This document shows positions 46,073-56,657 of a stretch of 64,000 bases of DNA, piece after piece. Source of the stretch: Seiridium cupressi. Lineage: Eukaryota > Ascomycota > Sordariomycetes > Amphisphaeriales > Sporocadaceae. The position numbers and the translations under genes were made by a program. The stretch's first letter is position 1. The number at the start of each line of letters is the position of its first letter. Under the pieces are notes generated by a model, which ran no database searches, was not told where the DNA came from, and saw only the letters and a list, made by a program, of their open reading frames with translations. Location: positions 62,001-126,000 of the forward strand of contig JARVKI010000043.1 in NCBI GenBank assembly GCA_036674765.1. The letters are read 5' to 3'.

Positions 46073-46661
46073 AAGTGGCAGCAGGAACGTCACGGAGGAA
46101 CTTCGAGGTAATTGGCATGGGTCTGGAGTTCGATTGGTACAGGTCGGTTGATTGGCTGGCTGGTTGGAATGGGCACGTATTTGGAGCCCGAGAGGATTGT
46201 TTTTGCTACTTCCCCAGTAGACGTTGGAACAGGCGTGTAAAAGAGTATGAATACCTTTGAGCAACGCGCGAGATCGTTCTTTGTGCTTGTATGGACATCA
46301 AGATACCTGTCAAGGGTTTCATGTAGACAAAGGATTAGGTTCATACTTAATAAGAACAGGCTAGAGAATAGTTGCAGCACTTCGTGCTACAACCGTTCTT
46401 TATCCCTTATCCCACCAAACACCACGTGACAATACCCCGACTAGCATCGGCCGACCTGTCCGTGGATTAGGCATGAAATGGCCGGCATCCTGGACAAGGG
46501 ATCTACCAGGGACAAGGAGCTTCATCGACTGAGTTTTCACAAAGGCGTTGTTCGAAACAAAGATCCGAGCATTGCCATAAAGTAGTCCACAATTCCACCG
46601 TCCACTACAAACAGTGACATACACTCACGGCGGTATACATACGGATAAGTGCTTGATTGCC
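46073..46661. other. Intergenic, 590 bp
   Basis: 3' flank of the BAR gene and promoter of the acidic hypothetical gene. ORFs here overlap on both strands without motifs. Confidence 0.5.
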
Positions 46662-47288
46662 ATGTATACCAACATCCCCCGACGTCCGTTCAACGCCAGT
46701 GAGCGTCCCGGCTCGCGCCCAGCACAGCCATTCGCAGGCTACCAGGCTGTTGATACCTTTAGTGGTTCAACTTTTGCTGAAGATGAATTTGCCGTTGAGG
46801 ACAGCGAATACGATGAAGAAGATGAAAGTGATGAAGAGACTGATCTGAAGCAGAAAAGCGTCCATGAATTCACCTTCAGCAAAAGACCACTGCCTCTCAA
46901 GAGAATCGCAGTGCCCTCTGGTCTTCTATCACGAGCTTTTGCTGCCGAACGCGAGAGAACCGCACCGCGTATCCTTCTCAACATTGAGTTTTTCGGGAGA
47001 GACTTTCCCATGTTAGAAGCAAGGGTATGTGATCCGGAAACCGAGGAGAAGCCTGTGGTCTCACCTGAGGACAGCTGCGACAAAGGAGGTTGTCGTGTGC
47101 CGCTCCAGTTTTACGGAGAGATGTGCCTATACGAGAACGAGGACGACGGAACCGTCCTAGGAAAGAAGAATACGGCTAACCCGGACGGCTGCCTATGCGA
47201 CAAGCGGTTTGTTCCGTATTCGGACAGCTTTCACGAGAACAGGAACTGGGCCGACCTGATAGAGGAGTTCGAAACTATCACTTTCTGA
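46662..47288 (+). CDS. Hypothetical acidic protein
   Basis: I do not recognise it. Single open frame of 208 codons from the ATG at 46662 (context TTGCCATGT); upstream in-frame codons lack an ATG. Features: an N-terminal Arg/Pro segment, a strongly acidic stretch of Asp/Glu at about residues 45-62 (EYDEEDESDEETDL), a middle region FSKRPLPLKRIAVPSGLLSRAF, and a C-terminal part with Cys residues (CDKGGCRVP, CLCDKRF). No signal peptide or membrane helix is seen. The composition fits a soluble protein. Nothing links it to its neighbours. Confidence 0.55.
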   Translation: MYTNIPRRPFNASERPGSRPAQPFAGYQAVDTFSGSTFAEDEFAVEDSEYDEEDESDEETDLKQKSVHEFTFSKRPLPLKRIAVPSGLLSRAFAAERERTAPRILLNIEFFGRDFPMLEARVCDPETEEKPVVSPEDSCDKGGCRVPLQFYGEMCLYENEDDGTVLGKKNTANPDGCLCDKRFVPYSDSFHENRNWADLIEEFETITF

Positions 47289-47794
47289 TCCATAGCAACT
47301 GGGTAAGTAGACATGCATATTGAAAGTTAACGCCGTGGTTTTAGTTTAGAATAAATATCCTTAATGCCGACTTTGATACGGCCGAGCTGAGCCAAGAGTA
47401 CCCATGATTGTCTTTGAATGTCCAGACAAGCCAAAGTGCTGGAATTTCTCCTTGAGCACCCTAGTAAACCCACGTAACCTCCATGCAGTTATTTGCCCTG
47501 TTAAGATTGTATAAATGCGACCGAGCTAGAGCTCGTCTACAGATTCACGCCATTGAGAGCTTGGTGCAAACCTTAGTCGGGGGGACACCGCAGTCAATAT
47601 CCTTAGCACCCCCCATCGGGTGATATTACTCTGCTAGAGATCGCAACCCCACTTGCAGTATTGTCTTCGTCGGGTACAGAGAAAGATGCACTGCATGCGA
47701 TGTGAACAATCTGGTCGAAGCGACCAACTGCCTGCCTTGTTTTCCCATTTGCATCATGGTTGACTTTACCTCCCGATTAACTCGGGATCTCAAG
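47289..47794. other. Intergenic, 500 bp
   Basis: 3' flank of the hypothetical gene and upstream of the FAD-oxidase relic. No gene seen. Confidence 0.5.
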
Positions 47795-49056
47795 ATGGAG
47801 GTCGTCGCAGCCGCAGCCGTGTGGGCTGTCTCCTTGGCATGCAGCCATGTCGGCTGAGAGAGCTGGATGGCTCTGCTATATGGCAATGGAACATATCTTG
47901 GTGATAGGCTGTCGCGGGGCGCCATAATATACTCTCCAGGATCTGACGGGTTTGCCAATGCTAGTCCTCGATAGTCTTCTTGGACGTACCTGTACCGAGT
48001 ATTGTAGTGGTTCCTGCCACCGAGGATGGTGTCGCCAAGACGGTGAGCCAAGCACCCGCGTGTCTACGGTGTATGTTTATGAAGAGCTGATCTTTCGTTC
48101 TTGATCGCAGGTCGAATATGCCAATGAGCACAACATTTCGTTCCTGGCTGTATCTGGTGGACATGGTGCTATTACCACTGTTGGTCGGATGCAGGGGGGA
48201 GATGAGATCTGGATGGATCAACTGACTGAGGTCGCATTATCCGGAGAGGGGACTTTGGCTAGAATCGGAGTACAGCCAGGTGAGCTTATTAAATCCATTT
48301 CATACGCGAGCGCATTGTGAAAGTAAAGGCATCGTTCCTGATATCAGTTCATGCAATCTTTCGACCACCACTCTCTCCAGAACTGACAACCACTTTTAGT
48401 GACCGGATCCTGTGAATGCACCAGCCTGCTTAGACCCGGCTTACTTAGCAGTCACAGTTAGCTCCAGGGACGCCATAGCCTCGTCTTAGACCAGATCTCG
48501 GCCCTTTTGCCGTAGACCTAGGTAATAGAAACTACTTAGATTTGCCGGTTTGGACCGGCATGGACAATGAAGCCGCACCATGCCAGCACTCGGGTCTAGC
48601 AAATTGGCGGTTCCCAATTGACCAGCAGCAGTATGATCCTCAAGCCATGAGGAAGGAATACGACTCGTTCGGTTCCGCCATGAGGAAACAGCTGCACTTA
48701 ATGGCTCGTTTTTCCTTAGTAAGGGCTACTCCTTGGCTGGCGTGAGGGCAGTACCCAGTGAGATGACCGCGTATGCCAACCGAGATGGTAAATTCCTAGC
48801 ATCACCAGTCATGCGCTGGAGTCCGCCGGATACGGAAGCGGCTCAGGCGGCAGCTAAACTAAGGAACGAGCTTCGAAGCATCTTTCACGAAGCTAGTGGC
48901 CAGACTAAACTGCATGCATATGTCAATTATGCCTTTGGCAACGAGTCGAAGCAGAACTGGTATGGTTACGAACAGTGGCGCCAGGACAAGCTGTTGGCCA
49001 TGAAGAACAAACACGACCCTCAGCGAAAGTTCAGCTTATATGCGCCTACAGCTTAG
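47795..49056 (+). pseudogene. Relic of a secreted FAD-linked oxidase (berberine-bridge type)
   Basis: An ATG at 47795 opens a signal-peptide-like start (MEVVAAAAVWAVSLAC) that stops after HVG. Coding sense resumes: GALIYSPGSDG-like IIYSPGSDGFANASPR, a TAG stop, then a frame change to IVVVPATEDGVAKTV. A still recognisable GT-AG intron (about 48044-48111) leads to EYANEHNISFLAVSGGHGAI, the FAD-binding loop, and TTVGRMQGGDEIWMDQL. Around 48395-48530 the frame is full of stops where SCECTSLL should be followed by a Gly-rich loop. The end recovers with NWRFPIDQQQYDPQAMRKEY, a shift near 48690, GVRAVPSEMTAYANRDGK and the C-terminal KLHAYVNYAFG / NWYGYEQWRQDKLLAMKNKH. About 150-200 residues of the middle are missing. 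Many changes are G-to-A, as expected of RIP or C deamination. Confidence 0.85.
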
Positions 49057-49284
49057 CCAATATTGGATCATGCGCCTGGTGGCTGATCTGGTTGCCGACT
49101 GATGCTCAGGGGAGTGATTGCTCGGTACTTGACCAGTCCGAATAGCTGAAGATATCTCGTCCTATACTCACATTTCCATACCAGATCCAAATCTTGCTCT
49201 AATAATTCTACAATATTAGGCCAAATTTTATTGTTACAGTTCAATCTGAAATTCAAGACTTCAGCCGATAATAACAACCACTAT

Positions 49285-49938
49285 TCATATGCCTCTAACG
49301 ATCCGTCCGGGCTTCATTTTGCCATATTTTCCATAGAATGCACGTGGATTACCGTCGTATGCATTAGCGAGGAAAGTGCTCAAGAACGGTTTCCAACGGT
49401 ACGACAACGTCCGCGCTTGTCTGTCGACTTCCAGATCAATACTAGGCAGATCACCTTCCTCGATATCCAGCATGGCATCCAACGTGCCGAGGGAATACGC
49501 TCCTGTCCCGACGATCAAGTCCATGCTCCCGCGTTTCAAGCAGTGGACAATCAAGTGCAGGTCGCCTCCTATGCGATCAATGCCCCACCGCGGCGACTTC
49601 ATCTCCGGGTCATGAAAGTAAATGCGCTGTCCATCTGGTGATAGTTTCTGAAATCTCAGGATCGTCGCTACTGTGGTACTTCTCTCCACATTAGAGCCCG
49701 GGCGCGGGGGTAGGTGTCGGTATCCTAGTAGTAGATATACTTTCCACCTCCGAATGCAGTTGTACTCGTACGCCTTCTCGGCTGCCACCTTGAACAGATG
49801 CGACACGCGACGGCAAGATTGCCATGTTGTAGAGAGATGTGCCTTGTCGGTGAGGTAACCGAGGATCTCAATCCACACTTCCAGCGGGAGCGTTTGGCAG
49901 GGCGTACTGGTCGGCAGGGTATGTGCTTGGCCATCCAT
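49285..49938 (-). CDS. F-box domain protein, small
   Basis: Single exon, 217 aa from the ATG at 49938; the frame is open further upstream but has no ATG. Residues 15-32 (TLPLEVWIEILGYLTD) form an F-box, followed by a CRRVSHLFKVAAEKAYEYNC segment typical of the rest of the domain. The C-terminal half has a regular pattern (HDPEMKSPRWGIDRIGGDLH, GTGAYSLGTLDAMLDIEE) with no recognised fold. It probably recruits an unknown substrate to an SCF ligase. It is unrelated in sequence to the larger F-box protein at 17.7 kb apart from the motif. Confidence 0.7.
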   Translation of the reverse strand: MDGQAHTLPTSTPCQTLPLEVWIEILGYLTDKAHLSTTWQSCRRVSHLFKVAAEKAYEYNCIRRWKVYLLLGYRHLPPRPGSNVERSTTVATILRFQKLSPDGQRIYFHDPEMKSPRWGIDRIGGDLHLIVHCLKRGSMDLIVGTGAYSLGTLDAMLDIEEGDLPSIDLEVDRQARTLSYRWKPFLSTFLANAYDGNPRAFYGKYGKMKPGRIVRGI

Positions 49939-50603
49939 CTGTGATTGGCCGTAGTCGGGGAAGACTGATGCAGAGATATGTAGGTAGGGATGTTGAGATG
50001 TAGACAAAAGAAAGCCGAATGAGACAAAGGAAACCGCCACGGAAGATGGCGGTGTACTATCGGTATCTTAGGCACGGTGGAGACCATTTTAGCGCCCATC
50101 GTCGACGGAAGTAAGCACCGTAGTTGAAAGCCTTTGAAGTCATGCTTGCCGTCTCATTTCAGTACCCAATGACCCGTGTCTGAATCTGAAGGGGAAATAT
50201 CTAGTCAACATGCAATGTTAAAAGCAACTACGCACTGTACCTGTTAGATTGCAAAATGCGTTTCGTCGTTTGTCCTACTTCCGTTGGTCCTGTAACTCAC
50301 ATCGAGGATGCGACTGTCATGCTTGCTGAGCCCGGCGAAGCGCAATGGAGACGGCCGTAGCTTATGGGCCGAAAGGTGGTCGAACCGGACGGACGGACCG
50401 CCATTTGTAGTATAGGCGACCCTCAAACACTGTCAAACACAACAAAAACATCACAACGCACGAAACCTGAATGACCGATCTCATGTCCAATACACTCCTA
50501 TTCCTCAAGCCATCGCTTCATCCAATAATAAAAAGCCCATCGTCTGAAACAACACACTGCCGTAGAAAAGCACCAAAATCAGTAAAAAAAAAAAGAAGCT
50601 GTC
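49939..50603. other. Intergenic, 660 bp
   Basis: Promoter of the F-box gene and flank of the tRNA. An A-run lies at about 50584-50594, i.e. T-rich just downstream of the minus-strand tRNA, as expected of a Pol III terminator. Confidence 0.55.
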
Positions 50604-50675
50604 TGTCTCACTGAGGGTCGAACTCAGAGCCTCCAGATTAACAGTCTGACGCGCTAGCCAATTGCGCCATGAGAC
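50604..50675 (-). tRNA. tRNA-Asn (anticodon GTT)
   Basis: On the minus strand the acceptor stem GTCTCAT pairs with GTGAGAC, the D arm holds GCGCAATTGGCTAGCGC, the anticodon loop is CTGTTAATC (GTT) and the T arm has GAGTTCGACCCTC. All stems pair and no intron is needed. A run of T follows the gene. Confidence 0.92.
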
Positions 50676-51035
50676 AAAACTCCGTGATCTGATTGGATGG
50701 AGAAATGTAGGTTATAATAGTATAAGTAGAGCGGAAGTATGGTGCTGATCCTGCGCGTGTGTGGTGGCCGGCGACGAGCTTGGCGATTGGGGTTCAGATT
50801 GGGGCTTGGAGACATAAATGTGGAGACACTGGGTCAACTATTACATAAGGCGGCATGTCCGCTGTGGTAGAGGGGATCTTTAGAGTGAGGGTTTGCATAT
50901 GAGCATGTTTTTGCGTTGCAGGTCCTTGGATCCTCGAAAGTGACAACCAGCCAGCTGCAGCCTTCAATGAGAGGGATGTACATAAGAGTAAGTCTACCGC
51001 ATATGGGATTTATCTATTCAGCAAGTCACTCACTC
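50676..51035. other. Intergenic, 360 bp
   Basis: 5' flank of the tRNA and 3' flank of the small secreted protein. No gene seen. Confidence 0.5.
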
Positions 51036-51389
51036 TCAGTCGGAGTTATCCTTGTTGCTGGCCGTTTTGTTCTCTTGACAGGCAGTGATCGGGATTCTCA
51101 GAACTGGCACTCCACATCCATTGCCGCTGTATGCGCGCCAGAGGATATTACCGCCAGAGATGCCATCGAACAGGGATAACTGGATATGGTTCTCATCCGT
51201 TTGCTGGACGAATAGAGAGTCTGGACGATGTAGTCTCGGTAATTGCTTCCGTATGATTAGAATGGGTATCACTCGGAGCAAAAGCAAGAGTGAAATGCTA
51301 CAATAGATACCACCTCTGTTGCAACTATCTGCTATGACTAAAGTGGTAGCAAGGGCCAAAGTGGAGGCGAAGATCCCAGCGGTCTTCAT
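51036..51389 (-). CDS. Small secreted protein, possibly decayed
   Basis: From the ATG at 51389 the protein starts with a clear signal peptide (MKTAGIFASTLALATTLVIA, cleavage after ADS-like site). The mature part begins DSCNRGGIYC and later has SLFDGISGGNILW, AYSGNGCGVPVL and ITACQ, the layout of a family of short fungal secreted proteins with paired Cys. A 69-nt GT-AG intron inside the frame (51251-51183 region) would shorten it to about 94 aa; without it the frame reads 117 aa. Positions where one would expect Cys (FDG, AYS) are Gly and Ser, so disulfides may be lost. Secretion is inferred; role unknown. Confidence 0.55.
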   Translation of the reverse strand: MKTAGIFASTLALATTLVIADSCNRGGIYCSISLLLLLRVIPILIIRKQLPRLHRPDSLFVQQTDENHIQLSLFDGISGGNILWRAYSGNGCGVPVLRIPITACQENKTASNKDNSD

Positions 51390-52908
51390 TTTGATAGTGT
51401 GATGAAATGTAGCAGATGATACTCTTGACTTCAATGAGTTGCTGAAGTCTTGTAAGAGAGATATTGCCATTAAGCTTGGAAGAGCGACAAAAATGACTAT
51501 TTATACTTGCTCCGATTCATTCATCCATCACTCATCAATCAACGATGATCATTACTAGTCTATTGGGTCAAGACATGAGAGAAATATGCCTCACTTCGTA
51601 TATCCCCGGGGCCTCACATTAAATAAGCTCACCTGTACAGCATCTCGCGATCTTGGCCAGGAGATTTCATTGTCTCTGCAGCAGAATTGTGGACATCAAT
51701 CCAATATTGTAGCGTACTGCCTTTCGATTTATGCCCGGCAAAAGCCGGTTAACCCCCCCCCCCCCCCCCCCCTCTTCGTCGCCACTGCCTTCACGAGCAC
51801 TACGAGTGTTGGACGAAGCTGTTGACAAATGAAAAAGCTTCAGCACAAGACTTTGCTCGGCGTAGGTTGAAGGGATATCATAAGGGAAACCACTAGACAC
51901 AATTCAACAACAACCTGTCGTCAAAGGCGGAGGTGTACTGGGGAATATGCGAACAGGCCAGTCAGGAGTCAAGACGACGGATATCGTGCACTTTGCACTT
52001 AGGACGCCTTACCGCGATCAGACTGGTCGCTTCCTCATGTTCGCGCGACCTTAAGCACTGCTATTCGCCTTCGTGGTTGCAAAACATATCGCTAAACTCT
52101 AAACACTACAAATGAATCCGCAAATGTATTTATTTTCAAGCCAAAATGGACAGGTACTGCTTCTTAATGGATGATTTGTCGGAACTGTCAGCGTTTCGAA
52201 CAATTTGAGTCTTCGCTGCGATGGGAAAACGCTGCCCATTTAAGCCACGCACATCACCACCAAAAAGCTTACGCGAACAGAAGATAGAGCCAGCGATTAT
52301 ATCGTTGTTATTTGTAACAGCTTCAAACATAACGTGGTTTTTAATCCCGTGAAGTTGATTTGCCCCCGTTCCGTGACTAAACCCCTTACTTCGAATCCCT
52401 GCATGTCAGCACACCTTTCCGCTGCAACCTACTTCACTCGTTATGTGTTAACCCACAAGCCGATATCAGTTTGCAAACGCTACGCAAAACCACATTGTAT
52501 ATTCATTGCCGTGCGATCTGGCCGAGCTCATTAGAAATTGCTCAGACATAACCCAACGGTTTAACCCTAGCCATCCGCTGCATCTCCAGAGCGGTATAAC
52601 ATCACTCATTCCTTAGCAGTTTCTTCTACTCTACATTACTCCAAATGTCCCCAAACCTTTCCGCACAGTCAAAGTCCTACTGTTCGAGTAAGTAAGGGAT
52701 GTGAGTTGTGCTACAGTCCCTTACAGACAGGCAGGGTAGCGCCAGTGTAACAGCACGCAGCAAGACGGCAAAGCCAGCACTCTGATATTGAAATTAATGT
52801 TAAGTGCCAACATTTCCAAGAAGAATTTCCCCGTCATGACAAGCCCGCTGCTCTCACAACTACCGCAGCCTTTCAGCCGAAGCACGTAATTTTCTCAGCG
52901 CTGGCACG
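51390..52908. other. Gene-free 1.5-kb stretch
   Basis: Promoter of the small secreted protein and otherwise no supported gene. It contains the poly-C run and several short mutually overlapping ORFs (51586, 51933, 52136, 52334) without motifs. Base composition turns AT-rich near 52080-52330. Confidence 0.5.
51753..51772. repeat. Homopolymer run of 20 C
   Basis: Uninterrupted C tract (G on the minus strand). Length is probably unstable in replication and in sequencing. Confidence 0.9.
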
Positions 52909-53957
52909 ATGGTCAAGTCGAGCAATATTATCCAAAGCAACCAACTCTTTTCTCACCAACATCAGAATGACAAAGGCGTTGTCGGCGTCTTTGCCGGCGC
53001 CACAAGCGGGATTGTTGCAAGGACGCTGGAGAGGATGATCACCATGTTCCACTCTCTGACCTTCTATGTGCTAGGCAGATCCTCGACTGGCTTTGCCGCC
53101 CAGCGCAAGATATTAGAGTCTCTTAATCCCGACTGCAACATCATTTACATCGAAACAAATGTTGCGCTCATCTCGGGCATTGATTTGGCCTGCCAGCAAA
53201 TCCAAAACGCCGAGAATAAGGTCGATTACCTGTATATGAGCATGGGAAGATTACCTCTGGCCGGAGCTCAGTGTACGGTGCAGTGCCATTTCTATTGTTT
53301 CCATTATGATTATGCACATGGGCTTGCTAATGGCCAGCCAGCTGATCGATAACATAGACACAACCGAAGGACTCGAAACCTGCTTGACCATATCTTACAC
53401 CTCTTGAATGCGACTATTATTCAATCTCCTACCACTGCTGGATCGATCAGCCCACCCGCGAGTTCTAAGCGTGCTCAATGGGGGGAAGGATAAACGCATC
53501 GCAGAAGAAGATGTCGGCCTCGAGAAGAGTTGGTCTATCATAGGTGCCGTGAACCAAAGCACCTTATTCACCAGTCTTACATTTGACTGATCGTCCAAGC
53601 CTCACCCTGGCACACAACGCACCCGGTATGGTAGAATCAGACAATGTTCGCCGTGATAATCCGGCAGAAGATACGCCTTTTTTACGCAGAATAATTATGA
53701 GAATTATCAAGCTCGTAATGAGGGTAGTCCGGTACTTCCGCGGCATGTCACCCAAGGAGGCAGGTGAGAGACAGACATATCATCTCACCACCGAGCAGTA
53801 CGGTCCAGGCTCCTTCGGAGTCGATAAGGACAGCGAAATCGTTCTCGACAACGATGTACTGATTAGTTACCGAGAGTCTGGCTGGATATCCAGAATTTGG
53901 GAATTCACCTTGGCTACTTGGGCGAAGGCTCTAGAGAGAGGCAACAGCGTTTCATAG
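52909..53957 (+). pseudogene. Relic of a short-chain dehydrogenase/reductase
   Basis: The ATG at 52909 opens an SDR start: VVGVFAGATSGIVARTL is the TGxxxGIG-type cofactor loop, followed by YVLGRSSTGFAAQRKILESL, IYIETNVALISGIDLACQQI and NKVDYLYMSMG. An intron from 53274 to about 53357 (GT-AG) rejoins it to TTEGLETCLTISYTS. There a TGA replaces an expected Arg before MRLLFNLLPLLDRSA. A frameshift near 53583 moves the coding sense to SLTLAHNAPGMVESDNV and a C-terminal half ending in ALERGNSVS. The fungal homologues I know have YYSRMR and TL...HxxPG here, so one stop and one frameshift are clear. The glycine loop also has GIV rather than GIG. Confidence 0.75.
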
Positions 53958-54751
53958 AACTTGGGAGTAGCAAGTTGTAATGAAGTGGTATATAATCCGT
54001 TTATTTGAGCTTTGTAAAAACAACAGGTCGACTTTGCCCACTGTCCTTCTTTGCACTATTTCTTGTTGCCGTTGAAATGGATTTCTTGCCCAATCCTCAT
54101 TTTCAATCGAATCGCGGGAATGGATGTGACTCGAAGAAAGCGTCAGGTGTAATTCGAGGATAAGCTTGAGTTCAGGCTTCGTCCGTACCCCCAGTATCCA
54201 TATGTAATAATCCGTCCTCACAAGCATGTAAAGCCCTCTATGTGCGAAAGATATTGAGAACCCCATCATTCCACCTCTTGATCCATCATATCACTTCGTG
54301 GCCAGAGAACACATTTTCACTTTCTTGTTTGCTCAACGACCTTGCTATTAAAGTCACAACTTCCGTATTGCATGCAAACTGGCATGAAATACTGAGAGGC
54401 TTGAGATTTTTTGGGCTGTGACTATATGTTTTCAACAACTGCTTTTTGTATTACAAGGTTACGACTGATTGAGGATATGAATCAGCCCCACCAGTGCTAT
54501 GAAAGCGCTATCCGTGCCGTAGTCACGTTTGTGTCTGGCTTGTTGCGCTCCTTGGCAATCTGAATTGTTCCTTTTCCTGAACATCTCTTCACCAGAAGCA
54601 GTCAAACTCGGGTTCAGGTCCCATACATGAGAACTGCGGGCAGACACTTGTCGCGTCCCGGGGACGTGTTACTCTATTCGAAACAGTGCCAGCGCCTACA
54701 AAAACGAGTTGGAAAATTGTAGGCCTAAACCAAGAGTGGAAAAAATACTCT
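53958..54751. other. Intergenic, 800 bp
   Basis: 3' flanks of the SDR relic and HET gene. ORFs at 53952-54269 and 54459-54647 on the minus strand have no motif. Confidence 0.5.
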
Positions 54752-56657
54752 TTAAGAGCCTATAAAACCCGTGATGACCTCGTCGTAGTCGTATACGACC
54801 TCAAAGACAACGCCGTCTTCCACTCTCGTGTGGTCTGAAGGACTGTTCTGGTCTGCAGTCGGCTCCTGCGCCGTATGCTGGTCAATCCGTTTCAAATCGT
54901 TAAGTAACTTCTGAGCTTCTGGAGACAGTTCGACAGCATACAACTTGGTTTCATCAGTCTCAAATGTGATGTCAAGAACAGCCTTCTGCCTAGACTGCGG
55001 TGATGATTGTGCTAGATATCGGAGAGCTATCCGGAATACTGAACCGTGCATTGTCTTGGCGAATAGGGGATACCGTCGCTTTCGTGACCATTCCAAACGT
55101 TTCTTCATCTCCTCGAGCCCATCCCACTCCCATATGCCGATGAGGGGCTGTCTCGCTGCCGATTTCAAGATAATACCAAATGTACCGTCCGTCGCGGTGC
55201 CGTTCCACAGGTCTGCCAACTGGAAGCGTTGAATAAAGGCTGCTCCTGGCCCAAGACAGATCTCGTAGTTTCGCAATTCCCCAGGCCGCGACAAAACCGG
55301 GTGGTATTCCACAGTCCGCGCAGGTCCACCTCTCGAATAGGTTCTTGGGTATTCGATCTTGTACTGGGTCACCAAGTCGTAATACCCAAGCCAATCAGAA
55401 TGAATATGATACCAAGAGTCGAAAGTGATGTTCAAAAGTTCATGTGTCATAGGACTTTCGATATCGATTCCACGTTGGTTGACAATCACGATGTCTCGCG
55501 TGCGAAGTGACTCGAGCTCCCAAGGCTCGACCTGCCCAGGATGGCCAATCCCGATACAGGTAAACACATCTGATTGGAATCCTGCTGCCTGCAATATTAA
55601 CATGAGGGCATCCTCTGTGCGAGCGGATCGCGGAACGTGTTCGCCAAGAACGCAATTCAATCTGATTGCATAGCATTTGCCCACCCATTCTGATGACTCC
55701 ACAGACAACAAGTTCGCCCTGATCTGAAGACCAAGGTTGGTCAATGTGAAGCCAACTCGGGCCTTGTCTGTGTAGGCAGGTGAGACGGGCTTAGGCAGTA
55801 TGAAAAACTCAGGTGAAGGTGCCAAAAACCCTTGTGCTGCTCCAATGTCCCCTAATACGTGAGCATTTGATCGGGGTTGAGCTCTAGATGCTTGACTTAC
55901 TATGACTCCTAGTCCAGGCGAAGATAGTCTCGTCTGCACTCCTCCGGATCAGTTCTTCTTGCAGCCGTATAAAAGACCTTTCGCCCTCTCCGTAGATTAA
56001 TGGCATATTAACTCCGAGCAGACCTAATAAGCTATATGCCCTGTCCTCAACCCTCGCTGTTTTTCGAGTAGCCGCCCAGGACAATTTTGTTGCCACACAG
56101 GCTTCCATAAAGTTCGACTGCTGCTCAGAGGTGATACCAGTCGCAGCGCAAACTTCGTCGGCCCAGGCCTCGTGGGAATCAATCGCGTCCCAAGTCTTGT
56201 CCAAGAACACCAGATAACGAGGAGCCAGCAGTTCCTGAAGGGTCCAACCTCGTGTGAAGAATCGTGATTTCCTGAAATGCCATATCCACGGAACCCAGAC
56301 ATCGGACGGACCTGAAGCAAGTCCTTGATACTTGCGGGGGACGTCTTCCAGGAAGGCGTAAGAGGTCTCGGCTTGTTCATACCATCGGAACATGGAGTTG
56401 ATAGCCTCGCTCAGTTCCGATATATCACTCTTATCGATGCAGCAGGTGTCTATCCATACGTACTCGTGACCGTCGACGGCTGCGCGAGAGCAACACCGCT
56501 GGATCTTGGACCACCCGGGATGAGATTCGCGCTTACCCTCCAACATGTCCTTGAATGTCACCTCGGTCTCTCCCCAGGTGTGCGAGAGGATGGCGTAAGG
56601 CGGCACATCTTTCACGAAAGTACACAATCCGCAATTTGAAGTACGCAAGGGACGCAT
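54752..56657 (-). CDS. HET-domain protein (heterokaryon-incompatibility type)
   Basis: Two exons, 56657-55901 and 55851-54752, total 618 aa. The N-terminal HET domain has YAILSHTWGETEVTFKDM, YVWIDTCCIDKSDISELSEA, INSMFRWYEQAE, FTRGWTLQELLAP and AYSLLGLLGVNMPLIYGEGE, the usual order. HET proteins trigger programmed death or growth arrest after non-self fusion, or act in other recognition; most members are uncharacterised. The 360-residue C-terminal part has no recognised domain and ends in a Glu/Asp-rich segment. It lies 1.3 kb from the GH76 gene and near a decayed second HET copy. Confidence 0.9.

Noticed and set aside
47626..48051. 141-codon minus-strand ORF
   Set aside because: Antisense to the FAD-oxidase relic whose coding sense is on the plus strand.
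51753..51772. Poly-C run as a functional element
   Set aside because: A simple homopolymer in a gene-free stretch; no other evidence of function.
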